Below the pieces are notes generated by a model. That model ran no database searches, was not told the DNA's origin, and worked only from the letters and a program-made list of their open reading frames with translations. From Callaeas wilsoni (Eukaryota; Chordata; Aves; Passeriformes; Callaeidae): a stretch of DNA of 64,000 nt. Location: assembly GCA_013398955.1 (NCBI GenBank), contig VWPU01003223.1, positions 620,001 to 684,000 on the forward strand, given 5' to 3'. Shown here in pieces: positions 14,276 to 26,900 of the stretch (its first letter is position 1; every line of letters begins with the position of its first letter). Position numbers and translations under genes: made by a program.

Positions 14276-17200
14276 ATTTTTTCTCATTTCTTTTGGAGTA
14301 ATCCAGATCTGTGTGGGCTATGGTACCTGGCAGAACAAATGTTCGAGTCACCGTCTGGGACATGATTGCTAAAGATTCCCCATCTTTGTGCATACTCACT
14401 ACACATCACAGCAACCACTATTGAAAGTCATTCTCCTGTACTTCCTCAGCTGAGGGAATCCTCAGGCTTCCTTTACAGTGACCAAGCAGAAATCACCTAC
14501 TGTACATGTATAAACTGGGCTCAGAACTCATATGATCAAGTCTACTGTCAAATACATTGTGGCACACTCCAAAGCTGGAGCAAATGTGCAAAATAGTGCT
14601 GTGCAGCCCTGTGGTACGTGCTCTGCCTGGGTGGGAAGCAACTACGGTCCTGCTGACAGATTTGGGACACTGCCTTAAGTCTTAAGCCTATTCGTGATTC
14701 GATGCATTAAAATGCCTTTAGGTCTCATCTCAGGAAAGTGATTCCTATGTCACATTTCATTTGCAGCTTTAGTACATCACTCATGAGATAAATCCATTGA
14801 ACAGGTTGCCTAAGTCACTACAAGCAATGTCTAAAACAGAAAGAATTTTTTAGGGTAAAGTCAGTACTCTGCAACCCAGTGATTCTTCATGTAGCCAAAC
14901 AAGGCTGTAAAGGAACTTCCACAGGGAGGGACCTATTTGAGCCATAAGGGCTCATAATGCACAGTAACTTACAGAAATGTTCTCCCTTTGCTGTCTACAA
15001 AGTTTATTTAATTTTAAAACAAGTCTGAAAACAGAAGCAAATAGTATAAGAAAGAGCCAAGGTAATTTTAAGTGGTATCACAGCAGTCCTGTGTGCAGAG
15101 AAATCCCATGTGAGGGAAATGTGTGTCATAGCTACCGCAGAGCCATAAAAAGGCTTGGCCAACAAACACGGTGTCTGGGGAGCCATGCTGCAGACCCACG
15201 GCACCCTGCTCACAGCTGGGGTGCTCCCTGACTTGGATGCCAGTACAAAATTCAGTTTTCAGAAGCTGTTTGCAATACCACCCTCTCAATTCTGCTCTTG
15301 GAGAGCACAAGAGGCACCATGCAGATGAAGAGCTGTGGGTGCTGAACCAGCCCCCTCTCCCAGTTCCCTGCCACCTCTCCAACTCTCACCTGCCCCTCTG
15401 AGCTCCCCATGGTTTCCAGCTGCCAGAAACTTTTCAGAAGTCAAGATACCACTGTGATATGTAAGTGTCTAGAAAATATAAAATAGAAATCCTATAAAGC
15501 TAAAAATAAATGTAAACTCGTCTGGTATTGGTTGAGTGGGGCAGATGGGAAGTAAAACACAATAACAAATCCAGATATTATGCGACTTACTCCATGGAAC
15601 ATCTTTTCTTGATTATGTTTATTAGAGAGCTCCTATCCAAAACCTCAAATTACTCTAATTTGAAACACATTAGATTTTTTAATGTAAAATACTAACCAAA
15701 AGAAACTAAATCTTGCAAGAGCAAGAAGGAATCCAATTTTTTGCCTCTAATGATAAACAACTTTCACTGCAGTCAGAAATCAAGAGCAGGTCTTCAGCTC
15801 TTTAAAGTACTCTATATCCTTTAAAACACTCAGGGCCTGGTCTTGCTCACACTAATTCCATTAGTACTGAATTTCAGGACTGCATCTTTCCATTTTCCCT
15901 CCACACACAGTCCCAAAGTTTTCCTTTACTCCTAACTCTTCTATAAGTACTGCAGAGACATGCAACAACTTTACTTTCTTTCCACCCTATTGTGAATTAA
16001 AAAGAAGCCCCTCCATAAAGCACAGGATTTCTTTGTATATGTCACTTCAAACGACTATCAGCAAATGCAGCACGTAACAGTTACCATGAAGGAAATGCAA
16101 GAAGATCACTGCATGCTGAGAATTAATTCCCTTTTCCACTGTCTCTGAAAAATAGAGAAAATAGTCTTCTCATTTAAAATTAGAGAAGCTTAAATAGGAA
16201 AAAATTTGGTTCTTGGAGCATTTTATTTTCCCCTTTCAAAAGGAACAAACAGAAAAGCAAGTTTCTGGGACCTTGACTGTGACCATGTGTTCCTTACATA
16301 AGCAACCTTTGACCAAAGAGCTGAGCAAATTAATACCATCAAGTTAGTTGTTTGTTTGCTCAGCATCACTTCTTCGAAACAGTTCATGAATATCAACCTC
16401 TCAACAGACGTATAGCTTGAAAAGGTCTAACTTTGAAAGAGCTACTGCTCAAGATTTTAACTTTTATTAACAGAGCTTCTAACCAACATCCTACTGGCTT
16501 AGCCGTGCATGTAAAGAAGATTTAACAGATACTTTATTTTTAGGTATCACGGAGAAACATTAATAGATGGAGGGTGTTGACTGAAGTGAAACACAAACAC
16601 TAGTGAGCAGACATTATGAAAGTGAATATTTGGACATTTTGCTCTGCCTGAATCCTACTACACTCACCACTACAGTATGCAATCATCTTTCAGCTCTAAA
16701 ATTAAACTGCTAGTTTTCATCTTCTCTCCAGATGGAGAAGCAAAAAAATAGAGTATGAACACTTCTTTTGACATACCAGGTGCTTAGACCAACAGACGTC
16801 GACCACACAAAGCACAACATATTTGGCTAGAGAAAACCAAATCAAAGAAATTACTTTGTATGTGAAACAGGCTACAGAGAGATTTGCAATGAATTTTACT
16901 GAGACTCGCCCTCAAGATAGGGTGCACAAGGGCTACATTTCAATCAGAAGTATGCACTTCTGTAGTTTTACTCTGACTAGCCTTGGATAGTCAGTTTCTA
17001 CTCCATATTTTAATTAACATTTCAGTTATGCTAAGCCCACTCACAGAGCACTCCAAGTTTGACACTGTGTTTCACTGGAAGCCATTGCACAGAGGGGAGA
17101 GCAGGTTGCATTCCAAGGAGCTACGCTTAGCAGTAGCAGAAATGCTTCTGCAATAGTAGAAATGCATCAGACTGAAGGATCTGTGAATTGCACACATCTT

Positions 17201-20006
17201 TACACATATCCACTTCATCTTTTAAGCCTAATTTAAATCTTTAAGGTATACACAAAAGCTCAAAGTTACAGATTTATGCCCCCCAAGGTATTTTCCATGC
17301 AGTACAGACTAGCTAACAGATACCACTCAAATTCTGCTACTTCCTCTACTGGACTGCACTCATAATTAATAAAAAATAAATTTTTTCTCTGCTTTGACCT
17401 CCCTAAAGTTAAGTGTCTCAAAGCCACAGACTAGCAAGGGTACACTGCAACTCCTTCTCCTGTATGTTACCATACAGGTCATCACCGTGTTTGTCAAGTG
17501 ACCAAAGCCCAGCCACCAGGGAACAGAGAGAGATGATACTAAACACAAAACTAGAAGCAGTTACACCCCACCTTAAAGCCAGATCCTGCCCAGGTGGCAG
17601 ATCAACTAGCACTTGTGTGAGTGGAGGGAGCATATTAATTCTTCTCCCGCCTACCAAGACTCCCTTCGTGAGCTGATGAGATATCCATTTTTCTCCATCC
17701 AACATAAGATTTAGAGCATCTTACGAAGCAGGCTAAGACCAGAAACTCAACATGATGAGGGGGATACAGCAAGCCGGTGCGAATGGAATTCATGCAGGAT
17801 GTTGAAGCAAATGGAAAAGAAAATCAAAACAGTCAGCAAGGTGAAACTTTATTGACCAAGAGAAAGCTCATTCATCACATAAAAAGTTCAGCACAGAAAA
17901 CATCAGCCTTCCTGATCTGGAATCTGTGATAAGGTCAGGATCCCTTATTTAAGGATTTCTCAGTGACAAGTCCAGCTACTTCAGAGATAAGATTTTATTA
18001 GTGCTACTAAAAGACAAATACCTGAGACTGGTTTTTGCTGGTGCAAGCACACTTTTTGTCTTAGTAATCCACGTGAAGTCTGAGAACCAGATCTTTAAAT
18101 GATGGCAGTCCATACACTTGGCAGACTTTAGGGCACAGTTACAAGTGAAGTTGAATTGTTTTGTGACTTTCATAGTTCTGTTACCACAACTTTAACTTAT
18201 TCTGAAAAGCTGACAATTACACATATCTCAAAAAGACAAAGCCAAGAGTAGCAACAGTTCCTCACTGACACAGCAATATATCCAAAGGTAACATCAGGAA
18301 TTAAAAGAGAATATGATGCAAAAGATTTCAATGCAGTTCATATCTGAACAGCACCATAAACCCATATATGAAGATGGAATAGTCTGACATCACTTGAGTC
18401 TTACAGTTAGAGGAGGAAAATAGGTCACCTTTAAGAGTGTCTGAGTTGGTAAAGTCACCTTTTGGAGGACTATGCCTTCCTTCACTGACTATAAAAATAC
18501 CCTAAATACATCAAATGGTTTGACTAAGCATAATACCGCATGTAGTTTAGCAAGGCTAAAACACCAAAATACATTCCAAGTCATTTTCTCCACTGAAAAA
18601 GCGAAATTGTTACTGGTGATTTATTTACATGGATTCCTAATACAGATGTCCTGAAATTCCCTAAACACAAGGGCAAAGACTTCACTTTGACCAACTTTGC
18701 TTACATTCGCCCAGAAGTATGGACACTCCATATGAACACTCCAAATAGTATCTGTGCAGAGGGAAGGTCACAGGTAATACAAGGAAAAGAAAAGTACTTT
18801 ATTTCACAAATTGCGAGAAAATTTCACAAAATAATACAGCATAAAAGAAATACTACACTTCTCTCTTCCATGGGAAGTTTGAAAAGAAGCATGGATTAAA
18901 TTTGATGAATATGTCTAGCACCAGATAAAGTCCACAGACCATGTCACATTTGTTTCAGTTTAGACTCTTACCTTACAATTGTCAAACCATTTTTCCACTT
19001 TGAAAAACATCACCAAGTTAAAGAGGCTCTTGAGATCACCACACAAAGCACATGCTTATGTTCCGAAGAATCTTACAGTACTGTCAAATACAAATCACAA
19101 ACAGGAAACTTACTTTTACCTTAAGTACCAAAGATATGTGATTTCTGCTAGCTCTCATCCTTTAAATCAGTTTAGGCACTAAAGAATAATTCCACATACT
19201 ACTCAGAAGAACAAAGGCTAATGGGGTGGTTTATGGCTTGGCTCGTCCAGTTCCTAAATGAGTAGAAGGCTGTTCCAAAAAACATACTCTTTAAAGGGTT
19301 TGGAATAACCAACATGAATAACAGAAGTGTTGCAGCACCCTTGAGATGACAGAAGAACACCAAACTTGTAATTTTTTTTCTATTAGCCCACAGATTGAAT
19401 ATCAGCCTTGGACTTCCCTTTGGTAAAATATTGGTAAATAAAGCACAGTCAGGCATTCCTGCTGCTCTGGTCTAAGTAATGACAGGTACAGGAAAAGGAG
19501 CACCATCTCTTTCATGAGAGGATGAATTTGTCACTGCTGTTGCAGGTGTATTTATTGATTTATGTATTTAACAAACAAAAAAATATTAAAAAACACACTG
19601 TAAAATTGAAAATTTACAGCAATTTCCAGACCAGTGTGGCTAAAACTTCTGCAATAAACAGAGTTCCAACTAACATGGAAGTGGTCTTTTCTGCTGGCTG
19701 TAGATTGATTTTCTTTGGGCTTATCCTTGAAAGCAATATATCTTCCTGAATGGATCTCTTTCACTCCTGTTCTCCGGAGCAGCAGATTAACAATTTATCA
19801 AGGTTCTTCAGCAAAATGAAACTGCTTCAGCTTTAGCATCCATTCACAGGATGGACCCTTACAATTGTTGGGACTTTGACACCTACTTACAAAAAGAAGA
19901 GAGAAAGACTAGCGAATTTCTGATCTGAAATTCACTAATGACCTGCTTGCCCTCACAAACATGTTTTTGACAGCTACAGTGCTGATACAGATTAGCAGAA
20001 AGTTTA
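14276..20006. other. Non-coding DNA, no gene recognised
   Basis: AT-rich single-copy sequence without a recognisable gene, RNA or mobile element. Open frames are under 100 codons and show no family motif. A minus-strand splice-donor-like site lies near 18970, but the sequence upstream of it holds stops in all frames within about 100 bases. Confidence 0.6.
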
Positions 20007-20665
20007 GAATAATAGAATCGTTTAGGTTGGAAAACACCTTTAAGATCATCAAGTCCAACCATTAACCCAGCACTGCCAAGTCCACCGCTGAACCATGTCC
20101 CTAGGTGCCATCTTTACACGCCTTTTAAATACCTCCAGGGATGGCGACTCGACTACTTCCCTGGGCAGCCCGTTCCAATACTTGTTAATCATTTTTGTGA
20201 ATAAGCTTTTCCTAATATCCTACCTAGACCTCCACTGGCACAGCTTGAGGCCATTGCTTTTGGTCCTGTCACTTTTTACTAGGAAAGAGAGACCACCACC
20301 GCCTCACTACAATCTCCTTTCAAGTAGTTGTAAACAGTGACAAGATCACTCATGAGGCTTCTTTTCTCCAGGCTAAACACCCGCAGCGCCCTCAGCCATT
20401 CCTCATAGGGCTTGCGCTCCAGACCCTTCACCAGCTCCGTTGCCCTTCTCTGGACACTGTCCAGCACCTCAATGTCCTTCTTGCAGTGAGGGGCCCAGAG
20501 CTGGACACAGCACTCGAGGTGCAGCCTCACCAGTGCCAAGTACAGCGCAACAATCACTGCCCTGGTCCTGCTGGCCGCACTATCGCTCATCCAAGCCAGA
20601 ATGCCATCGGCCTCTTTGGCCTCCTGGGCACACGCTGGACGACTGAAGTTTGGCCTACATCTCTT
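20007..20665 (-). mobile_element. CR1 retrotransposon, 5'-truncated
   Basis: The left edge, AATAGAATCGTTTAGGTTGG, is the reverse complement of the CR1 3' terminus, which ends in short ATTCTAT-type units. Rightwards follow the 3' untranslated region (CCAGGGATGGCGACTC, CTGGGCAGCCCGTTCC) and then the 3' part of ORF2. Similarity stops near 20665, giving a copy of about 660 bases truncated at its 5' end by incomplete reverse transcription. CR1 does not normally make clear target-site duplications, and I see none. The terminal type is widespread in birds. This is one of the better preserved copies in the window. Confidence 0.92.
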
Positions 20666-20671
20666 ACACAT
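20279..20671 (-). pseudogene. CR1 ORF2 C-terminal remnant (reverse transcriptase protein)
   Basis: Minus-strand open frame of 130 codons inside the CR1 copy. From about residue 17 it matches the C-terminal part of the CR1 ORF2 protein, beyond the reverse transcriptase catalytic centre. Landmarks are [36 protein letters not shown] and [23 protein letters not shown]. The first 10 or so residues lie at the truncation point and do not match. The intact protein would continue further after the LKGDC block, but here the frame is lost and ends in unrelated residues. The catalytic FADD motif and the endonuclease domain are absent, so the copy cannot move by itself. It is not a host gene. Confidence 0.88.
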
Positions 20672-20903
20672 TTTGGTTCTACAGTTCAGGTGTAATTTCT
20701 CAGATTATATGCAGCTCTTCAATAAATCAGCTTCACAGTGGAATACATTCAGAAAGAGGAAAAAAATTGCATTTAATAAGCATCTTTATACACAGCCTAC
20801 AACCCAGTGCTGCCTACATCTGGACAAAGAACAGCAACCGATTTTAGAAACAGCAAGTCTAGGTAATACTCAGATGGGAAATAACATGGGAATCCTATGT
20901 ACT

Positions 20904-20911
20904 GGGGGGGG
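20904..20911 (+). repeat. Run of eight G residues
   Basis: An isolated homopolymer of G followed by A residues. It is simple sequence only. Confidence 0.7.
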
Positions 20912-23900
20912 AAAAACCCACATACGCTATTGAATATTGGGCCACCACTGAATACCCAATGAAAAGGAATTCAAATGCAAACTGTCTATATGCAATGGCA
21001 TATTTAGCTACAGGGATATGAGCACAGCACTTTCAGACACATTACAACCTAAGCCTCTCATCTTTGCCACACTAGAGCAGGAACAACAGCAGTAAGGAGC
21101 AGAAGGGTGACCCATACCAAAACTAGGAATCAAGATTCCACTCATCTTCAGGTGTTTATGGACAGAGAACCGAATCAGAAAAGTCAGGAAGTTAAAATTG
21201 TTATCTCCCCCATTTCTTTACATGTAGCACCAGGGCAACTTAAATGGTGCTGAGAAGAGTAAAGAAGAGGTACTACAAGTCAGAAAGAAGCATCCCACAA
21301 CACTTTCCTAAGGTGTTACTGCCAGCTCAGCACCCAAGGTCTCACAGCCCCTCATGCTTACTTGTAGAGCTCCTCTCTGTTACTGAGCACCATGATACCC
21401 GCAGCCCTGGGCTCTTCCCCAACAGAGTTCAGCTACCCAAAAAAGAAAATCTAAACCCAGAGGATGGAGGTCAGGAGACAACAACTCCAGCTCTCAGCTT
21501 GACAAATTAGGTGAGTTTGGCGATAATTGTAGCTCTGCTACTTGAGCACTTGATACACTGCCCTACACACTCAGAAACAAAAAGCTAAAATTAAATAATA
21601 AAAATACAGTCTTTCAACCAGCCAATGCATCCACTTTGCCTGAGGACTTATCTGCAGTCTTGCCACGTTGCTCCACTGCCCTGCTTTCTTTGCAGCACCA
21701 CAGAGTTACCTCTAGCTAAAATGCAGCATCCAGGAGTACACAAGGGTGATATGATGTGCCTGTTGTGCGAGATTAACAGGGTTAGGTTGCAGCCTAAATA
21801 AAACATGGCAAAGTTAAATGAGGGTAGACTGGCTCTGGTATATAAAAGGATGTCAAGTAGGCCACAACCTCTACACTCAGCTGCAGCTCAACCAAAATTC
21901 TGAGACGGAAACAAAAAATTGAGGAGGTTTATAAAGTGAATTGTAAAAAGCATTGTGAAGAGGGCTTTAATGAGTTGTCACTGGAGTAGAGTGGCTGTCT
22001 ATATAGCTTTAAAGACACAAGTCTCTAGTTGACAAAAATAAGAGGAAACAACGGAAGAGGGCACAAGAAAGAAGCAGAGAAATAGCTCCCACTGGAAAAA
22101 TACCAGTCCGTCCTCTTATTGCACCTCCTCTCAAGTCATTCCTCTTTGCTTCAGCAATACCTACTACAGTGAGCTGAGAGTCAGCCAAATTGTTGACAAA
22201 TTCCAGCTCAACGTAGTGACAATGAGAGCAAAAATTTGGAGAAAAGGTGGCAGGTAAGCAGGGATAAAAATGGAAACCCATCAGCCTGGTCTCTTTCATT
22301 GAATACCAAAAACTTATTTGTTTCTAAGCTGTCTTCTCCAGCAGTGGTGGAGACTTTAGCACCCGACTTTGGAAGCAATTTCTGCAGAGTGATCAGGCTC
22401 CAGGGAGTCCCTTCATAGGAAGTCACAAGAAATGTCTCAGGAATTAGACCTGAAAAAGTTGCTTGCAGCCTGGTAGATGTTTTATAGTTTGTCCTTCGCG
22501 GGTCAGCAGAGAAGCAGGCTAAAAAGAGTGTTTTCAGGCACAGAAAGGAAGTATTCTTGCTCCTTGCAATTGTGTTAAAAGGAGTCTTTGTGTCACTTTT
22601 CCTTTTTGTTTTGTTTCTATTTCAATTAAGTTAGCATAGTAATTCTCTTACAGAGTGCAGAAGACATTATAGTAAAGAAACCTCAAAATGTACAGGTTGG
22701 ATAGAGACTAAAAATCCAACAGTCCTTGGTGCCAAGCTGCTTTCATGGTTGGTTGTTATGCCTGGCACATGGCCGAAAATAGGAGCTTCTTGGTGGTGGT
22801 GCTTTTTGAGGAGTTGGATTGTTTTCTTTTTTCTATGAAGACCGAGCTAGCAGCACAGCCAAGCATTGTCTCCTGAAGTTCAGTAGGCTTCCATTTACAC
22901 TGAACATCATATACCTGGGCAGACAAACACAGAGCTGTAAATCCCACCCAGGAGCATTATTTGTGACAGGTCAAATCTCTGAAGTTTCCCTATCCTATAT
23001 CCCAGCTGCAAGGCTGCAATGCTCACAAGCCCCCTGTCAGCCCTCAGGTGGGGTTTATCCTCTCCCCTCCTCTCTTCCAGCTCCATTAAACCATCTGTGC
23101 TAGAGTGAAATGGCTCCCTGCTTCTGATAGATTGCGTTTATGGCTGCCCCTGGAATACACTAGTTGTACCAAAGGGATGCCATTTCAACATCTCCATTCC
23201 TTACAATTTTATTAGCATCTGGCAGCTCCTGACTGTCTGTCAAGTGCAAGAAAGAAATGGGTACAAAACCATGTCTCTGAAACAAAAAGATGAGCTGTAA
23301 AATGGTGGGGGTTTTTTTGTTTAACTAAAAGCCAGTTTCTGAGGTTTATTCCCATAAATTTAACCAGCAAAAGACTTTCACTTCTAGAACCAGAGGTGAA
23401 TTACCATCAGCTTTGAGGTAAGTAGGTACTTTGCAAGCAGCACAAAGAGGGAGTTCACAGAATCTGTTCTCTGCTACATGCAGAACACCTGCTAGCCCAG
23501 CCACCTGTGGATATACCTCGGCCTCCAGAAGACGGGGGCCTCGCCCAAGTTCTTGGGCAACAGGCAGCTGTCAAATCATTGAGAAAAGTCAACAAGACTC
23601 CCACAGTTAAACTGCAGCTTCATCCCCAACACCACCATTCTCCATATATCTCAGTATTCAGCAGTAGCTCCATTAAAATTATGTCTACAAAATTTCTGCT
23701 TTACATGTTCTGTGCCAGCGCTTTGACTTCTCTCAAAACCACAAGGACAGTACAAGAGAGACCAGAGCCAGAGCCACATCTAGGTTGCTGTGCTTCTCAA
23801 GAATGGCACTTCTAAGAGTACACAGCAACTCCAAGTCAGGGATAAAATTCACACTGCTGCCAATAACCGAAGGGTTCAGTTAACGGTGAAATAGTCACCT

Positions 23901-26900
23901 TACCTGTCTGCTGATGCAATACCCACCCTTTTTTGAAACCTCTTCTCCCACAACTTCCCGCTGAGAGATTCTGCAATCAGTATTGCAGGTGCCCACCAAA
24001 AAAGCCTATCCAAAACTTTTCCATGCAAGATGTGCTTGGAGGACAAATGCAGAAGAGCAGAGCTTGCAACCCCATTTACAGAACATTGGGTTCCACAGGG
24101 AATGCCATTGCCAAAACTACAAGGTTTCAGACACCAAAATCTGGCCTGCTGTTGTAGAGAATGTCTTTGTGACACTGGTAATCAGATGGAATGAAAATAT
24201 CTCTCCAGAGTTTAAAGAGTCAGAATACTTTAATTCTTGTTATACATGCCTGTGAAATACAGTATTTTGCTTCTATCTTCTGTGTCCTCACCCCAAAAAA
24301 GTCTGGATGTTTGTGTAAGGCATAGGCTGTTTCCTACCATCAAACACTTACAGACAATACCACTGTCTCAACCACCAAGCAATATAGTCAGTTGCCCAGG
24401 GAGAAGTTTTATCTCCTCATACAAAATGGTTCTAAAATGTCAAACCTTCTCCTAAGTCCTGTGATGGTCACTCTGCCTCTCTCAGGCAACACGGTTTGAA
24501 CCTATGAGTTACAAATACACTTAACCAAATACTCTGACAACACATTTTGCTCTCAAGAGTATCTTACTTTCCCTGCTGTTGCACATCAGACTCCAGGAAA
24601 ACACTTTCCCCATGGAAGTTGTGCAAGTACTTTCCACATCAAGAGTGCCCTGACAATGGCATTATCTCACAAAAAGTTTGTTCAGAATAAAAATCACTTA
24701 ATATTCCTGACTGTATAAGGATGAAGGAAAGGAAATCAGCAGTCCCCAGGTAGTCAGGGGTCAGAGGGGTTGTGCATGGCCAGTTTGCCCTCCAATAGCT
24801 ACAGAAACAATAGAATTTCTTCTATAATGGACAGCTTGAGGACTAGAGTCAGGACCTACACATTATTGCACAGGCAAGATTCTTTGCCTGAGCCCACTGA
24901 TGGTAATGTTCACATGGAGCACATTCACATGCACATAATATTTGTGAGATGTCTCTCATATCTCATCTTCTCTAAGGTTTTTCTTATTTTGTCTTTGCAA
25001 GATGCAATTTTATTTTGAATATATAAGAGTCAAACAACTGCTGATATTACAGGGGGATGGGCAAAAAAAAAAAGTAAGTTCATTCCAAAATGAGAAAACT
25101 CAGTTAACCTGATGAAAAAGAACATCATAACAGGATTTGATCTCACTTCCTTTGATATGTGAAACAAATACAGTTACTCCAGGAGACTTTGAGAAACACT
25201 TATGGAAAATTACAGGTGATGAATAACCCACAGGAAGACTTATTTTGTTCCCTGAATGCAATACTGAGAATTAAAATAATAGAAAAGAAAGGCTACTAGA
25301 TCAAATCCCATTTTTGTTTCTACCAAAAGCTATATTTGTTCCAGTTCCCATGATATTTTCCATCTGTTTTTCCAAGCTTTGCTTCATCAAGTACGAAAAT
25401 AAATTTGATGAATACATAAGCAGGTCAGATACTGTAACTGTTTTTGTTCAACACCTAAGTATTTCTGTTGCAAATTCAAAGAACAAACCCAATCTGCCTG
25501 GCTCACAAACACTGTCCTGCTGTTTTCCCTTGGACTAGCCACACAAACCAAGAAAACAAAAATTTTCCAAGATGAATACAAAATCAGTATTTTATTTTTG
25601 TTTCGTTATAATTTTATATGCAACTAAGAACCAAAGCAGTGCCCATTCCAAGTCCAATACAAAACAGCCACTACTAAGAAACAGAGCAAGGAGCCCAGGA
25701 CGTGTCCTTATTCTGTTCTTTGGGAGAAATGGATCCATCAGCCCTCCGTAACCACGGGGCTTTACGAAAAGCAGCATAAAATACATGGCAAGTCTTTTCC
25801 TGTCTGACAGTAAAGAACTCCTTTTTCAATAGATTTAAATGAAAATCTTGATTTAAATTAGAAAAATTTAGGCTTTTAATATTTGTTGCACACTAGCGCA
25901 CGTGTTTCACATACGTCTGGTGTATCTGTCTTTATTTAATAATCACATGAAGGACTGTACAACAAAACTTCCACTACAAGGGAACAGAAATCCAAGACAA
26001 ACATGATCTGACCAAGTCATATATCATTTGCTTGTAACAGATCCAATATACCGCCCCGACAAAGTCATCTGTTACCAAGCTTGTGCTGAAGACTTCAGGG
26101 ATCACCTTCATCACAGCAGTTAACGGCACAAATAAATCTTGTGATGAAACTCACAGGATTTTTTTGTTATCATTTTTTTTTAAGAAACATAAAATGCAGC
26201 AATTCAAGGCTTCCAAAAGGCTTTTACAGAACAGTGCACGGCTACTGGAAGGAACTTCAAGACACAGTCCCTACGACCTCCTCTTGCACAAAGTCTACAT
26301 CTCTCCAAGCCATTATTTTGTGATAGTCCAGAGATGACAGGAGCCACAGACTGACACTAGGCAAGGGCATCTTGTGTGTGGCTTTCTCTTAATGTGAGTG
26401 GCAGCTGGAGAAAGCCATTGCCACAGAACCCTACTGCTCCCCTCTAAGTACTAACAAGTATGCTGTGAGCCGCAGCTCAGGAACCACTCTCAAATTTAAA
26501 CCTAGCAAAAGCAAAAAAAAAATTTGTTAACGCTGTGCTGTCATACTAAGCATGCTCCATATGTTTAAGATCTTCTGTGATCTTAAGACAATGAACTAAT
26601 GCATTACATAGACCTGCATAAAAATAATAAACTCAGCTTAGCAGAACCACTTTGTGTGTGTACATACATTTGACAGAAGTCTAGTCACAGATACCTAGCA
26701 ACATAAAAATCAGGCAACCAGTTCAAGGTAGCCAAATAAATGCTAAGTTCTGTTGTGCCTATATCTCCTGACACTATTGATGCTTCTATTCCCAGTTCAG
26801 GTTTTAACCAGCATTGTGCAAAACTATCACAACAAACTCCAAAGCTAAAAGAAACCATAAGGAACAGACACAAGGTTAAACTATGGAAATAAACTACCTT

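Noticed and set aside
18970..19110. Minus-strand donor AAG then GTAAGA with acceptor-like GTATTTGACAG upstream
   Set aside because: All three frames contain stops between the borders, so it is not a coding exon, and nothing supports a non-coding one.
21500..21560. Short string resembling the core of a MIR SINE (TAGCTCTGCTACTTGAGC)
   Set aside because: Only about 18 bases look similar and the flanking parts do not follow.
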